Assembly: GCA_029974035.1 (NCBI GenBank)
Contig: JARKQG010000122.1
Span: forward strand, 14,921-78,920
Length of the DNA: 64,000 nucleotides
Origin: Eubacteriales bacterium
GTDB taxonomy: Bacteria > Bacillota_A > Clostridia > Christensenellales > Aristaeellaceae
Direction of reading: 5' to 3'
In this document: positions 1-8,851 of the stretch, in pieces
How the letters are laid out: each line of letters begins with the position of its first letter
Numbering within the stretch: the stretch's first letter is position 1
Made by a program: the position numbers and the translations under genes
The notes under the pieces: model-generated
Seen by the model: the letters and a program-made list of their open reading frames with translations, nothing else
Database searches by the model: none
What the model was told of the DNA's origin: nothing

Positions 1-207
1 TTTGCGTTTGTTCCCTTCGCGTTTATCGATTCCGGCGGCAGCGACAACAACGCCGTCGGCTATTCGCTCCTGCTGCTGATCGTGCAGATCTACCTCTTTG
101 ACGGCTGGAAGCGCATATTTCTGTCGGTTTCGCTGATCGTCATGTTCACGGCGATGCGCGTGGTGGAGCACCGCTTTCCGCAGGTCATCACCCGGTATCC
201 GGCCTAG
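1..207 (+). pseudogene. N-terminal membrane part of an interrupted diguanylate cyclase
   Basis: Frame 1 is open from the window edge to a TAG at 205-207. It encodes about 68 residues with hydrophobic stretches (for example YSLLLLIVQIYLF) typical of a multi-span sensor domain. The same frame continues directly after the TAG into a further transmembrane helix and a GGDEF domain, so this looks like the front half of one membrane diguanylate cyclase split by a nonsense codon. The true 5' end lies outside the window. A sequencing error or stop-codon readthrough would give the same picture. Confidence 0.6.
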
Positions 208-777
208 GTGCAGTACGTCGACCGGATGATTCAGATCCCGCTTCTGATGGTCGCGCTCTTTCTCATTGTGCTGCGGTTCACCCGGGCGTATGAGCAGGCC
301 AACCGCAAGCTGGATATCCTGGCGAAGTACGACGAATTGACGGGCCTTTACAACCGCCGGATGTTTGACAGCACGGTCAACGAGGCCTTCCGGAAGGGCG
401 CGGAAGGCACCTATCTGGCGCTGATCGATCTCAACAACTTCAAAAAGGTCAACGACAACTGCGGCCACCTGGTGGGGGACCGCCTGCTCAAGGCGCTGGC
501 CGATCTGCTGCGCAGGCACTTTGACATGGAACACCACGCCGTCAGCCGCTGGGGCGGCGACGAGTTTGCCGTCGTCTTTCACGGTGACCGGGCGGATTTG
601 ACCGGGCGGATCGAGCGCATCCGGACAGAATTCAGGGCGCTGGCCGTCACCTGCGAAAGGAGCGCCGGCGTCACCATCGGCATCGTGTCCTTTGCGGACT
701 ATGACACCGTCGGGCAAATGTTCGCGGCCGCGGACAGCAGGCTCTACGAGCTCAAGCGCGGCGAAAAGCCGGCGTAA
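208..777 (+). CDS. GGDEF-domain diguanylate cyclase (C-terminal part)
   Basis: The product is 189 aa if the GTG immediately after the in-frame TAG is used as start. It opens with one transmembrane helix (about residues 9-25), then a GGDEF domain that begins at the DELTGLYNRR segment and keeps an intact GGDEF signature (RWGGDEFAV, about residue 115), so the cyclase half could still make cyclic di-GMP from two GTP. The start is doubtful: no good Shine-Dalgarno precedes the GTG, and coding potential runs on unbroken upstream of the TAG. It is therefore best seen as the distal half of a membrane-anchored cyclase gene. There is no EAL domain, and I do not see the upstream RxxD inhibitory site. Confidence 0.7.
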   Translation: MQYVDRMIQIPLLMVALFLIVLRFTRAYEQANRKLDILAKYDELTGLYNRRMFDSTVNEAFRKGAEGTYLALIDLNNFKKVNDNCGHLVGDRLLKALADLLRRHFDMEHHAVSRWGGDEFAVVFHGDRADLTGRIERIRTEFRALAVTCERSAGVTIGIVSFADYDTVGQMFAAADSRLYELKRGEKPA

Positions 778-810
778 CGCCCCGCATGTTGTGGATGTCA
801 TAGGGTTGAG

Positions 811-826
811 ACACCATATGTTGTTG
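811..826 (+). promoter_or_regulatory. possible NrdR-box-like element upstream of nrdA
   Basis: The sequence ACACCATATGTTGTTG resembles the NrdR box consensus (ACACwATATwTwGTGT-like) in its left half and ATAT core, with a degraded right half. A second ATAT core at 850-853 is centred 34 bases downstream, close to the usual three-turn spacing, but its flanks match poorly. Position ahead of ribonucleotide reductase genes is what the NrdR regulon predicts. Weak support. Confidence 0.28.
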
Positions 827-892
827 TTTCACCGGGCCTGAAAGCTGGTATATAGCTGGAGTATCCCATTACCGGTGAAAGCAGGTCCAGGC

Positions 893-3406
893 ATGTTCAT
901 CACAAAACGCGACGGCGCCCGGGAGCACTACGATCCGAACAAGATTACCGCGGCCATGGAAAAAGCGTTCATCAGCGTGGGGCAGGCGCCCGAAGGGGCG
1001 CTTGCTCTTTTGCTTTCGGACGTGGAGGAGAGCCTCCGGGGAATCGCCCCGGTGACGGTGGAGGCCATCCAGGACGCGGTGGAGCGCGCGCTGATGGCGC
1101 GGGGCTACTACCCTGTGGCCAAGGGCTACATTCTCTACCGCGAGGAGCGGTCCAAAAACCGCGCCGCAGGGCGCGCGCTGGCCTCCGCCGTGGGCGCGGA
1201 GGGGCTGGACGGGGTGCTCGCCCGCGTCGCCAAGGACTTTCGCGGCGAGGAATACGCGCTGGGGCGGCTTTTTTCCAAGTACCAGTCCTTTGAAAAGGGG
1301 GACATGGGCGCGGAGGCGCGGCTGGCGGCGCTGATCCGGGCCGCGGCGGAGCTGACCACCCAGGAGGCGCCCCGGTGGGAGTTCGTCGCGGGCCGCCTGC
1401 GCGCGTTCCAGTTCCACCGCGCGCTGCGGGAGGAGACGCGCCGCCGGAATATTTCCGGGCTCTACGAAAAGCTGCGCTACCTGACGGACGAGGGCCTTTA
1501 CGGCCCCTACATCCTGGAAAATTACAGCCGCCGGGAGATCGAGGCGTGCGAAGCGTTCCTCGATCCGTCCCGGGATGATCTTTTTACCTTTTCGGGGCTG
1601 GATCTGCTGCTGGGCCGCTACGTGATCCGCACCCGGGGACACGTGCCGCTGGAATCGCCCCAGGAGATGTTCCTGGGCATCGCGCTGCACCTGGCGATGG
1701 AAGAAAAGAAGGACCGCCTAAGCTGGGTCAAGCGGTTTTACGATCTTCTGAGCCAGCTGCAGCTGACCATGGCCACCCCCACCCTCTCCAACGCCCGCAA
1801 GCCCTTTCACCAGCTTTCTAGCTGCTTTATCGACGCGGTGCCCGACAGCCTCGAGGGCATCTACCATTCCATCGACAGCTTCGCCAAGGTGTCGAAGTTC
1901 AGCGGCGGCATGGGGCTGTACTTCGGCAAGGTGCGCGCCACCGGCAGCGCCATCCGGGGCTTTGAGGGCGCGGCGGGCGGCGTGATCCGCTGGATCAAGC
2001 TGGTGAACGACACCTGCGTGGCGGTGGACCAGCTGGGGGTGCGCCAGGGCGCGGTGGCGGTGTACCTGGACGCCTGGCATCGGGACCTGCCGGAGTTTTT
2101 GCAGCTGCGCACCAACAACGGCGACGACCGCATGAAGGCCCACGACGTGTTCCCCGGCGTGTGCTACCCGGATCTGTTCTGGAAGATGGCCCGGGAGAAC
2201 CTGGACCAGAGCTGGTATCTGATGTGCCCCCACGATATCCTGACGGTGAAGGGCTATTCCCTGGAGGACGCTTACGGCGAGGAATGGGAGGCGCGCTACC
2301 GCGACTGCGTGCGGGACGAGCGCATCAAGAAGCGGGAGATCCCCCTCAAGGAGCTGGTGCGGCTGATCCTGAAATCCGCGGTGGAGACAGGCACCCCCTT
2401 CGCCTTCAACCGGGACACCGTCAACCGCCTGAACCCCAACCCCCACGCGGGCATGATCTACTGCTCGAACCTGTGCACCGAGATCGCCCAGAGCATGCGG
2501 GGCGCGGAATTCGTCAGCCGGGAGATTCGCGAGGAGAACGGCGAAACGGTGGTGGTCACCACCACGCGGCCGGGGGACTTTGTGGTGTGCAACCTGGCCA
2601 GCCTGTCGCTGGGCACGCTGCCGGTGGAGGATGAGGATGCCCTGAGCGCGGTGATTTCCACCGCCGTCCGCGCCCTCGACAACGTCATCGACCTCAATTT
2701 CTACCCGGTGGCCTACGCGCGCCTCACCAACCGGCGCTACCGCGCCATTGGCCTCGGGGTGCACGGCTACCACCACATGCTGGCCCGGCGCGGCATCCCC
2801 TGGGAGAGCGAAAAGCACCTGGCCTTTGCCGACGGGGTGTTTGAGCGGATCAACTGGCTGACCATCGCCGCCAGCCGCCGCCTGGCGGCGGAGAAGGGCG
2901 CTTACCCGCTCTTTGCCGGCAGCGACTGGCAGACGGGCGCCTACTTTGAAAAGCGGGGCTACGATTCCGAAGCGTGGCGCGCGCTGGCCCGGGATGTGGC
3001 GCGGGACGGCCTTCGCAACGCCTACCTGCTGGCCGTCGCGCCCACCAGTTCCACCAGCATCCTGGCGGGCACCACCGCCGGCATCGACCCGGTCATGAGC
3101 CGCTTCTACCTGGAGGAGAAAAAGGGCACGATCCTGCCCCGGGTCGCGCCGGAACTGTCCATGGAAACCTACTGGTACTATAAGGGCGCCCACACCATCG
3201 ACCAGAGCTGGTCGGTCCGGGCCGCGGGCGTCCGGCAGCGCCACATCGACCAGGCCCAGAGCCTGAACCTCTACGTCACCAGCGAGCACACCTTCCGGCA
3301 GGTGCTGGAGCTGTACATCGCCGCCTGGGCGGCGGGGGTCAAGACGGTCTACTACATCCGCGGCAAGGCTTTGGAAGTGGAAGCCTGCGACAGCTGCGCA
3401 TCCTGA
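893..3406 (+). CDS. nrdA: ribonucleoside-diphosphate reductase, alpha (large) subunit, class I
   Basis: This is the catalytic subunit of class Ia ribonucleotide reductase, which reduces NDPs to dNDPs. It starts with an ATP-cone domain (first ~90 residues, MFITKRDGAREHYDPNKI...), the usual allosteric activity site. The three active-site cysteines sit in SSCFI, NLCTE and CNLAS (about residues 311, 528 and 566 from this start). The YY radical-transfer pair is in KTVYYIRG, and the C-terminal redox pair is CDSC at the very end. At 837 aa it is somewhat longer than the E. coli protein (761). I chose ATG 893, which has an AGCAGG seven bases upstream; an in-frame GTG at 875 is possible but has no site. 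It is followed 12 bases later by nrdB. Confidence 0.95.
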   Translation: MFITKRDGAREHYDPNKITAAMEKAFISVGQAPEGALALLLSDVEESLRGIAPVTVEAIQDAVERALMARGYYPVAKGYILYREERSKNRAAGRALASAVGAEGLDGVLARVAKDFRGEEYALGRLFSKYQSFEKGDMGAEARLAALIRAAAELTTQEAPRWEFVAGRLRAFQFHRALREETRRRNISGLYEKLRYLTDEGLYGPYILENYSRREIEACEAFLDPSRDDLFTFSGLDLLLGRYVIRTRGHVPLESPQEMFLGIALHLAMEEKKDRLSWVKRFYDLLSQLQLTMATPTLSNARKPFHQLSSCFIDAVPDSLEGIYHSIDSFAKVSKFSGGMGLYFGKVRATGSAIRGFEGAAGGVIRWIKLVNDTCVAVDQLGVRQGAVAVYLDAWHRDLPEFLQLRTNNGDDRMKAHDVFPGVCYPDLFWKMARENLDQSWYLMCPHDILTVKGYSLEDAYGEEWEARYRDCVRDERIKKREIPLKELVRLILKSAVETGTPFAFNRDTVNRLNPNPHAGMIYCSNLCTEIAQSMRGAEFVSREIREENGETVVVTTTRPGDFVVCNLASLSLGTLPVEDEDALSAVISTAVRALDNVIDLNFYPVAYARLTNRRYRAIGLGVHGYHHMLARRGIPWESEKHLAFADGVFERINWLTIAASRRLAAEKGAYPLFAGSDWQTGAYFEKRGYDSEAWRALARDVARDGLRNAYLLAVAPTSSTSILAGTTAGIDPVMSRFYLEEKKGTILPRVAPELSMETYWYYKGAHTIDQSWSVRAAGVRQRHIDQAQSLNLYVTSEHTFRQVLELYIAAWAAGVKTVYYIRGKALEVEACDSCAS

Positions 3407-3418
3407 GGAGGCAACGGC

Positions 3419-4462
3419 ATGGCGACGCTCACGAAAAAACCCCTGTTCAACCCCGAGGGCGACCCTTCGGTGGTGGCCCGCCGCATGATCGGCGGCAACA
3501 CCACCAATCTCAACGACTTCAACAACCTCCGCTATCCCTGGGTCAGCGACTGGTACCGCCAGGCGATGAACAACTTCTGGATCCCCGAGGAGATCAACCT
3601 GAACCCGGACGTCAAGGACTACCCCAAGCTGCCCCCGGCGGAGCGCCAGGCCTACGACAAGATTCTGAGCTTCCTGGTGTTCCTCGATTCCATTCAGACC
3701 GCCAACCTGCCCGCCGTGGGCGAATACGTGACCGCCAACGAGGTCAACCTGTGCCTCACCATCCAGAGCTTTCAGGAGTGCGTGCACAGCCAGAGCTACA
3801 GCTACATGCTGGACACCATCTGCAGCCCCGAGGAGCGGGACCAAATCCTCTACCAGTGGAAGACCGACGGGCACCTCCTCAAGCGCAACACCTTCATCGG
3901 GGATCTGTACAACGCCTTCCAGCGGGATCGGGATGAATTCACCTTCCTCAAAGTGCTGGTGGCCAACTACATCCTGGAGGGCATTTACTTCTACAGCGGG
4001 TTCATGTTCTTTTACAACCTGGGCCGCAACGGCAAAATGCCCGGCAGCGTGCAGGAGATCCGCTACATCAACCGGGATGAGAATACCCACCTGTGGCTGT
4101 TCCGCAACATCCTCAAGGAGCTGCAGCGGGAAAGGCCGGAGCTCTTCACCCCGGAGCGGGTGGAGATCCTCCGGGAGATGATCGCCGAGGGCGTGCGCCA
4201 GGAGATCGCCTGGGGCGAGTATGTGATCGGCGACCGCATCCAGGGGCTGACGGGGGGCATGGTGAGCGACTACATCAAGTACCTGGGCAACCTGCGCTGC
4301 CAGGGGCTGGGCTTTGAACCCCTCTTTGAAGGCTACGACCGGGAGCCGGAGAGCATGGCCTGGGTCAGCCAGTACGCCAACGCCAACCTGGTCAAGACCG
4401 ACTTTTTCGAGGCCCGCAGCAGCGCCTACGCCAAGAGCACCGCAATGGTGGACGACCTGTAG
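3419..4462 (+). CDS. nrdB: ribonucleoside-diphosphate reductase, beta (small) subunit, class Ia
   Basis: This 347-aa radical-generating subunit pairs with the adjacent nrdA product. The di-metal ligands are all visible: D90 (in FLDSIQ), E120 and H123 (FQECVH), E187 (ILEGIYF), E221 and H224 (ENTH). The radical tyrosine is present as Y127, four residues after H123, so this is a normal tyrosyl-radical protein rather than the Phe-type class Ic. A ribosome binding site (GAGGAGG) in the 12-base gap fixes the ATG. An oxygen-dependent reductase implies at least occasional oxygen exposure, or that a class III/II enzyme lies elsewhere. The gene ends 19 bases before the convergent yitT-like gene. Confidence 0.95.
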   Translation: MATLTKKPLFNPEGDPSVVARRMIGGNTTNLNDFNNLRYPWVSDWYRQAMNNFWIPEEINLNPDVKDYPKLPPAERQAYDKILSFLVFLDSIQTANLPAVGEYVTANEVNLCLTIQSFQECVHSQSYSYMLDTICSPEERDQILYQWKTDGHLLKRNTFIGDLYNAFQRDRDEFTFLKVLVANYILEGIYFYSGFMFFYNLGRNGKMPGSVQEIRYINRDENTHLWLFRNILKELQRERPELFTPERVEILREMIAEGVRQEIAWGEYVIGDRIQGLTGGMVSDYIKYLGNLRCQGLGFEPLFEGYDREPESMAWVSQYANANLVKTDFFEARSSAYAKSTAMVDDL

Positions 4463-4481
4463 GCCGCCGCGAAGCCCCGCC

Positions 4482-5363
4482 TCATCGGCTGATGTGCAGA
4501 AAGTTGCCCAGCGTCTTCGTCACGTCGGACACGCAGGCGAAGGTGTCGGGGAACCCGGAGAGGATCTCGGTCATGCGGGTGATCTGGTGCTTGTTGACCA
4601 CGCAGATCAGAAGCGCCTTCTTCTGGTGGGAATAGCCGCCCTCGGCGCTGACGATGGTCACGCTGTGCTTCAGTTTTTCGATCAGCACCCGCGCGATCTC
4701 CTCCGGGTGGGCGGTGACGATCTCCACCCTCAGCGCCGCCTCGCCGCCCTTCAAGATGCTGTCGCTGACCCTGGAGGTGATGAAGCTGTACAGGATTGAC
4801 AGGATGACCGCCTCAATGTTGAAATTGTACACGAAGTAGGAGATCAGCGCCACGGCGGTATTCAGCACAAAGATGATGCGCACCATGGAATACTCCGGCC
4901 GCTTCTTGTGCACGTAGGCGGCGACAAAGTCCGTGCCGCCGGTGGAGCCGCCCCGGCGGATGGCCGCGCCGTAGATCAGGCCGTTCACCGCGCCGGAGGC
5001 GACGGGGGCCAGCAGCGTGCTGCGGCCGTCGCCGGTGAAGTAGATGAACCGGGATACGTCCACCACCGTCTGAAGCGCGAGCATCGCGCCGGAGAACACC
5101 ACCACGAACACCAGCGTCTTCAGCGTGAAGCGGCGGCCGACCGCGAAAAAGCAGAACACCGCCAGCGGCAGGTTGATGATCAGCGACATGTAGCCGATGC
5201 TGAAGTGGAAAAGGTACTGCACCATCGTCGCCAGGCCGTTGATGCCCGCGGGCGCGAAGGCATTGTGCAGGATAAAAACCTGATAGTTCAGCGCCATCAG
5301 CGCCGCCAGGACCGCGAGGATCAGATAATCGGCCGCGAGGCGGCGCGTGCCGGGCTTTGGCAT
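4482..5363 (-). CDS. YitT family membrane protein (DUF161 + DUF2179)
   Basis: This 293-aa integral membrane protein has about five to six hydrophobic helices (for example ADYLILAVLAALMALNY near the start and SIGYMSLIINLPLAVFCFF), then a soluble C-terminal DUF2179 domain of about 80 residues (VEIVTAHPEEIARVLIEKL...). The family is widespread in Bacillota and its transport role is not settled. I chose ATG 5363 because AGGAAG lies six bases upstream; an ATG two codons earlier (5369) overlaps that site. It is convergent with nrdB and has its own promoter. Confidence 0.85.
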   Translation of the reverse strand: MPKPGTRRLAADYLILAVLAALMALNYQVFILHNAFAPAGINGLATMVQYLFHFSIGYMSLIINLPLAVFCFFAVGRRFTLKTLVFVVVFSGAMLALQTVVDVSRFIYFTGDGRSTLLAPVASGAVNGLIYGAAIRRGGSTGGTDFVAAYVHKKRPEYSMVRIIFVLNTAVALISYFVYNFNIEAVILSILYSFITSRVSDSILKGGEAALRVEIVTAHPEEIARVLIEKLKHSVTIVSAEGGYSHQKKALLICVVNKHQITRMTEILSGFPDTFACVSDVTKTLGNFLHISR

Positions 5364-5393
5364 GGACATCTTCCTTTCGCTGGGGCCAGGTGC

Positions 5394-5423
5394 ATTATAG
5401 CACCCGCCGGCCGCAGATGACAA
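5394..5423 (-). promoter_or_regulatory. sigma-A type promoter of the yitT-like gene
   Basis: On the minus strand, -35 TTGTCA (5418-5423) and -10 TATAAT (5394-5399) are separated by 18 bases, about 25 bases ahead of the start codon. Confidence 0.6.
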
Positions 5424-5501
5424 TAGCCGGCGCCGGAGGCCGTTGACAGATGCCGTATAATGAGATCGGAACGGTGTATACAACGGCGGGAGGATGGCAG
5501 G

Positions 5502-5969
5502 ATGGATCATTCGGAAGCGGCCCGCGCCCTTTTCGGGCAGGGCTACAACTGCGCCCAGGCGGTGTTCGCCGCCTTCTGCGACGAGACCGGCATGGATATG
5601 GAGACGGCGCTGCGCCTTTCCTCCTCCTTTGGCGGCGGCATGGGCCGGCTGCGGGAGGTGTGCGGCGCGGTGAGCGCCATGTTCATGGTGGCGGGGCTGG
5701 CCTGCGGCTACGCCGACCCGGAGGACGGCGAGGCCAAGGCGGAGCACTACCGGCTGATCCAGTCGCTGGGGAAGGCCTTTGCGGAGAAAAACGGCTCGAT
5801 CATCTGCCGGGAGCTTCTGGATCTTCCGGCTGGGGCGGACGACCCCGTCCCCGCGGCGCGCACGCCGGGCTATTACGCGGCGCGGCCCTGCGCGGACCTG
5901 GTGGCCTCCGCGGCGGAGATGACGGACGAACTGCTCCGGGCGCGGGACGCCCGGATTCCGCCCGCGTAG
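5502..5969 (+). CDS. C_GCAxxG_C_C family protein
   Basis: This 155-aa protein has the cysteine pattern that names the family: C in GYNCAQAV, then FGGGMG and CGAVSAMFMVAGL (CGAxxG-like), and later cysteines in IICRELL and ARPCADLV. Family members are small, probably bind metal or redox cofactors, and often sit near redox genes; no reaction is established. ATG 5502 is preferred over an earlier in-frame ATG (5460) because a GGGAGGA ribosome site lies just upstream and the family normally starts near the first hydrophobic helix. A strong hairpin follows the stop. Confidence 0.75.
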   Translation: MDHSEAARALFGQGYNCAQAVFAAFCDETGMDMETALRLSSSFGGGMGRLREVCGAVSAMFMVAGLACGYADPEDGEAKAEHYRLIQSLGKAFAEKNGSIICRELLDLPAGADDPVPAARTPGYYAARPCADLVASAAEMTDELLRARDARIPPA

Positions 5970-5971
5970 GG

Positions 5972-6017
5972 CGAAAAGGCGCCGCCCGGATCGGGCGATC
6001 CGGGCGGCGCCTTTTCG
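5972..6017. terminator. bidirectional intrinsic terminator
   Basis: A perfect 21-bp inverted repeat (arms 5972-5992 and 5997-6017, loop GGGC) lies between two converging genes. The stem base is AAAA/TTTT, so it can supply a short U-tract in either direction. Confidence 0.85.
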
Positions 6018-6029
6018 CGGGGGGAGGCG

Positions 6030-7031
6030 TCACAGCCGCTGGACGGCGCCCTCCTCCAGGGATTTCAAAATGGCCAGGGTGATCCGCAGTACATCGCGGC
6101 TCTCCTGGGGCGTGACCGGGGCGCTCGCGCCGGTGCGGATGGCTTCGAGGAAGCCCTCGATCTCCCCGGCGAACATGTCCTTCTGCTCCGCCGAGAGGGG
6201 CTCGACCGCCTCGCTGCCGGCGGGGTAGAAGTTGAAGTCAAAGCCCCGCTCGCCGTCCTTGATGTTGTGGCCCGCGGTCAGCTGATAGCTGAGCGTGCCC
6301 TTGTCGCCGGAGCCGCGGAACTCGATGGAGAAGGGGAAGTTGCCGCTCATGGCGACGGAGGTTTCCACCACCGCCTTCTGGCCGGAGGCCCATGTGAGGC
6401 AGGTAGCCACGTGGTCCCAGCAGCCGGAGGGGCTCTTCCAGCCGGTGGCGTACACCGTTTCGGGCATGCCGAAGAGGGTGTAGAGAAAATCGATGTCGTG
6501 GATGTTCATATCGTACAGGCCGCCGCCGCTGACGGCGGGATCGTCGCGCCAGGCGGACCAGCCCGGCGCCTGGGCCAGGCGCTTTTCGTAGATCATGCGC
6601 ACGGGGCCCAACTTGCCCGCGTCCACCATTTTCTTGATTTCCATGAACTCCGGCCACCAGCGCGCCACCTGGGCCACCATGAAGCGCACGCCGCCTTTCT
6701 CCGCCGCGGCCAGCATGCGCTCCAGCGAGGGAAGGTCAAAGGTGACCGGCTTTTCGCACAGCACGTGGCAGCCGGCTTCCGCCGCCTCGATGGCAAAGGC
6801 CTCGTGGGTGTCGGTGGGCGTGCACACGTCCACCACGTCGATCTTCTCATGGGCCAACGCGTCCTTGAGCGTGGTGTAGGCGCGGCAGCCCTCGCCCGCG
6901 GCCGCGAGACCCTTTTCGTTCGAGGCAACGCTGCGGTTGATCACCGCCACCACCTTCGCGTCCTTGAGGCCTTTGATGGCCGCGATGTGCGCAAGGCCGA
7001 TGTAGCCGGATCCGACGACGGCAATGTTCAT
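6030..7031 (-). CDS. Gfo/Idh/MocA family NAD(P)-dependent oxidoreductase
   Basis: This 333-aa protein has an N-terminal Rossmann fold (VVGSGYIG at residues 5-12) and the family's EKP motif (CEKPVTFDL, around residue 97), followed by the alpha/beta substrate domain. Members oxidise or reduce sugars, inositols and their derivatives. It is the last gene of a minus-strand operon with two TIM-barrel isomerases and an RbsABC transporter, which suggests it dehydrogenates the imported polyol or sugar. A textbook AAGGAGG lies seven bases before the ATG. The true substrate cannot be read from the sequence. Confidence 0.88.
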   Translation of the reverse strand: MNIAVVGSGYIGLAHIAAIKGLKDAKVVAVINRSVASNEKGLAAAGEGCRAYTTLKDALAHEKIDVVDVCTPTDTHEAFAIEAAEAGCHVLCEKPVTFDLPSLERMLAAAEKGGVRFMVAQVARWWPEFMEIKKMVDAGKLGPVRMIYEKRLAQAPGWSAWRDDPAVSGGGLYDMNIHDIDFLYTLFGMPETVYATGWKSPSGCWDHVATCLTWASGQKAVVETSVAMSGNFPFSIEFRGSGDKGTLSYQLTAGHNIKDGERGFDFNFYPAGSEAVEPLSAEQKDMFAGEIEGFLEAIRTGASAPVTPQESRDVLRITLAILKSLEEGAVQRL

Positions 7032-7055
7032 CTTGCAACCTCCTTAGCTGACTCC

Positions 7056-7892
7056 TTATTGGATGGATAGAATCGTGTCGAGGGACAGCCGGGCGTTTGT
7101 GATCGACTGGTAGGGGAACGCCCGGTAGTTGGGCAGAAATTCCACGGTCACGTAGTCGTCATAGCCGACGGAGCCGAGGGCCCCCATCACGGCGCGGTAG
7201 TCCACGTCGCCGGCCAAGAGGTCCACAAAGGCGCCAAGACCCGCCTGGTCGGCCCGGTAGTCGCAGAAGTGTACTTTTTTGATGCGCGGACCGAGGATCT
7301 CGATCCACTGGTCCGGGTAGCCGATGTAGACGATGTTGCCCACGTCAAAGTAGGCGCCCACGGCGGGAGAGCCGATCTCGTCCAGGAAGCGGCGCATCTC
7401 GAGGGGCGACAGCAGGAACTTGTTCCACACGTTCTCCACCGCGATGGCCACGCCCGCGGCCCGGGCCAGGGGCGCCAGCGCCGAAAGGGCGCGCTGGGCG
7501 TTTTCGTAGGCGCGGTCATAGCGCACCACGCCCTGGGCAAAGGGCGCGCCCACCCAGCCGGGCACCACCAAAATGGTGTCCGCGCCCAGGGCGGCGGCGC
7601 AGTCAATCTGCTTTTTGACGATGTCCATGGCGGATCGGGTCTCCGCCGGGTCGTCCCCGGCCAGGTTGTGGCTCCACAGGTTCCAGGCGCCTACGGAGGG
7701 GATTTCGAGGCCCAGGTCCTCCGCGGTGCGGCGGATTTCGGCCAGATCCCGGTCGGTGGACGCCATGGAAAGGGAGCCCGCGTCGGTCAGCACCGGCTCG
7801 ATGCCGTCGTAGCCGGCCTTTTTGGCCTGTGACGCGGCCTGGCGGATGTCCACGTCCTGCGCGAAGCTGAAGAAGCTGACGCCCGTCTTCAT
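7056..7892 (-). CDS. sugar phosphate isomerase/epimerase (AP-endonuclease-2 TIM barrel)
   Basis: This 278-aa TIM-barrel protein belongs to the IolE/IolI/YcjR-like family. Candidate metal ligands are the Glu in VAIAVENVW, the Asp in AYFDVGNI, the His in KVHFCDY and the Glu in VTVEFLP. Relatives epimerise or isomerise keto-sugars and inosose. The ATG at 7892 is set by GGGAGGG upstream. It lies between the transporter permease and the Gfo/Idh/MocA gene with short gaps (17 and 24 bases), so it should act in the same catabolic route. A second, distinct member of the family opens the operon. Confidence 0.85.
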   Translation of the reverse strand: MKTGVSFFSFAQDVDIRQAASQAKKAGYDGIEPVLTDAGSLSMASTDRDLAEIRRTAEDLGLEIPSVGAWNLWSHNLAGDDPAETRSAMDIVKKQIDCAAALGADTILVVPGWVGAPFAQGVVRYDRAYENAQRALSALAPLARAAGVAIAVENVWNKFLLSPLEMRRFLDEIGSPAVGAYFDVGNIVYIGYPDQWIEILGPRIKKVHFCDYRADQAGLGAFVDLLAGDVDYRAVMGALGSVGYDDYVTVEFLPNYRAFPYQSITNARLSLDTILSIQ

Positions 7893-7909
7893 GGATGTAC
7901 CCTCCCGTC

Positions 7910-8851
7910 TTACTTGCGCCGGGTCAGATTCTGAATGTTGCTGAGCACCACCGCCACCACGATGATAAGGCCCGTGATGACGATCTTGATGTAGGCGTCC
8001 ACGCCCAGAATGTCCAGCGCGTTGGAGATAATGCCGATCAAAAGGCAGCCGAGGAACGCGCCCAGCACCGTGCCGCGCCCGCCCTCGAAGGTGACGCCGC
8101 CGATGACCGCCGCCACCAGCGCGTTCAGCTCGTAGCCCGATCCGGCGTTGGCGGTGATGGCGTTGAGCCGCGCCGCGAAGATCAGCCCCGCGATGGATAC
8201 AATCGCGCCGGAGATGCCGTAGGTGACGACCTTGTAAAGGTCCACGTTGATGCCCGACAGGTAGGCGTTTTTCTCGTTGCCGCCGATGGCGACGATCCTG
8301 CGGCCGAACCGGGTGCGCTCCAGCAGGAAGTACACCATGAAGCAAACGATGATCATGAAGATGACCATCAGCGGCAGAAAGCCGCCCAGCTTGATGGTGC
8401 GCATGAAATCCAGCCGGTTCTGGAACTGGAGGAACGACCCGCCCGCGATCAGAAGCGATATGCCGTAGAACACCTGGCTGGTGCCCAGGGTGATGATCAG
8501 CGGCATGCAGCGGGATTTGGCGATGATGATGCCGTTAAACAGGCCGCAGGCCACGGCGATGCCTACGCCCGCCAGAAGCGCCGTAAGCATGTTGCCGCCC
8601 TTCATCAGAACCGTGGCCACCACCACGGCGGAGAGGGTCATCATGCTGCCGATGGACAGGTCAATGCCGCCGCTGATGAGCAGCATGGACATGGCCATGG
8701 TCAATACGCCCAGCACCGCGATCTGCTGAAAGATGGCGATGACGTTGTTCAGCGTGATGAATTTTGGGTTGATGATGCCCACCACCGCCACCAGCAGGAT
8801 GATGACGATGCCCAGCAGAAGCCGTTGGTCCAGTTTCCACGCCTTACTCAT
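7910..8851 (-). CDS. sugar ABC transporter permease, RbsC type
   Basis: This 313-aa, very hydrophobic protein has about eight to ten helices and the RbsC/XylH-like signature region (ISGGIDLSIGSMMTL near residue 60; VIGGVTFEGGRGTVLGA near residue 250). It forms the membrane channel of the transporter encoded with the two genes before it. Its ATG lies inside the 3' end of the ATPase gene (8-base overlap), which implies translational coupling. Confidence 0.92.
   Translation of the reverse strand: MSKAWKLDQRLLLGIVIILLVAVVGIINPKFITLNNVIAIFQQIAVLGVLTMAMSMLLISGGIDLSIGSMMTLSAVVVATVLMKGGNMLTALLAGVGIAVACGLFNGIIIAKSRCMPLIITLGTSQVFYGISLLIAGGSFLQFQNRLDFMRTIKLGGFLPLMVIFMIIVCFMVYFLLERTRFGRRIVAIGGNEKNAYLSGINVDLYKVVTYGISGAIVSIAGLIFAARLNAITANAGSGYELNALVAAVIGGVTFEGGRGTVLGAFLGCLLIGIISNALDILGVDAYIKIVITGLIIVVAVVLSNIQNLTRRK

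Noticed and set aside
3419..4462. Possible class Ic (Phe-type) ribonucleotide reductase beta subunit
   Set aside because: The radical tyrosine is present four residues after the first metal-ligand His (Y127), so it is an ordinary class Ia protein.
5443..5461. TTGACA followed by TATAAT upstream of the C_GCAxxG_C_C gene
   Set aside because: Only seven bases separate the two hexamers, so they cannot form one promoter; neither has a good partner at 16-18 bases.
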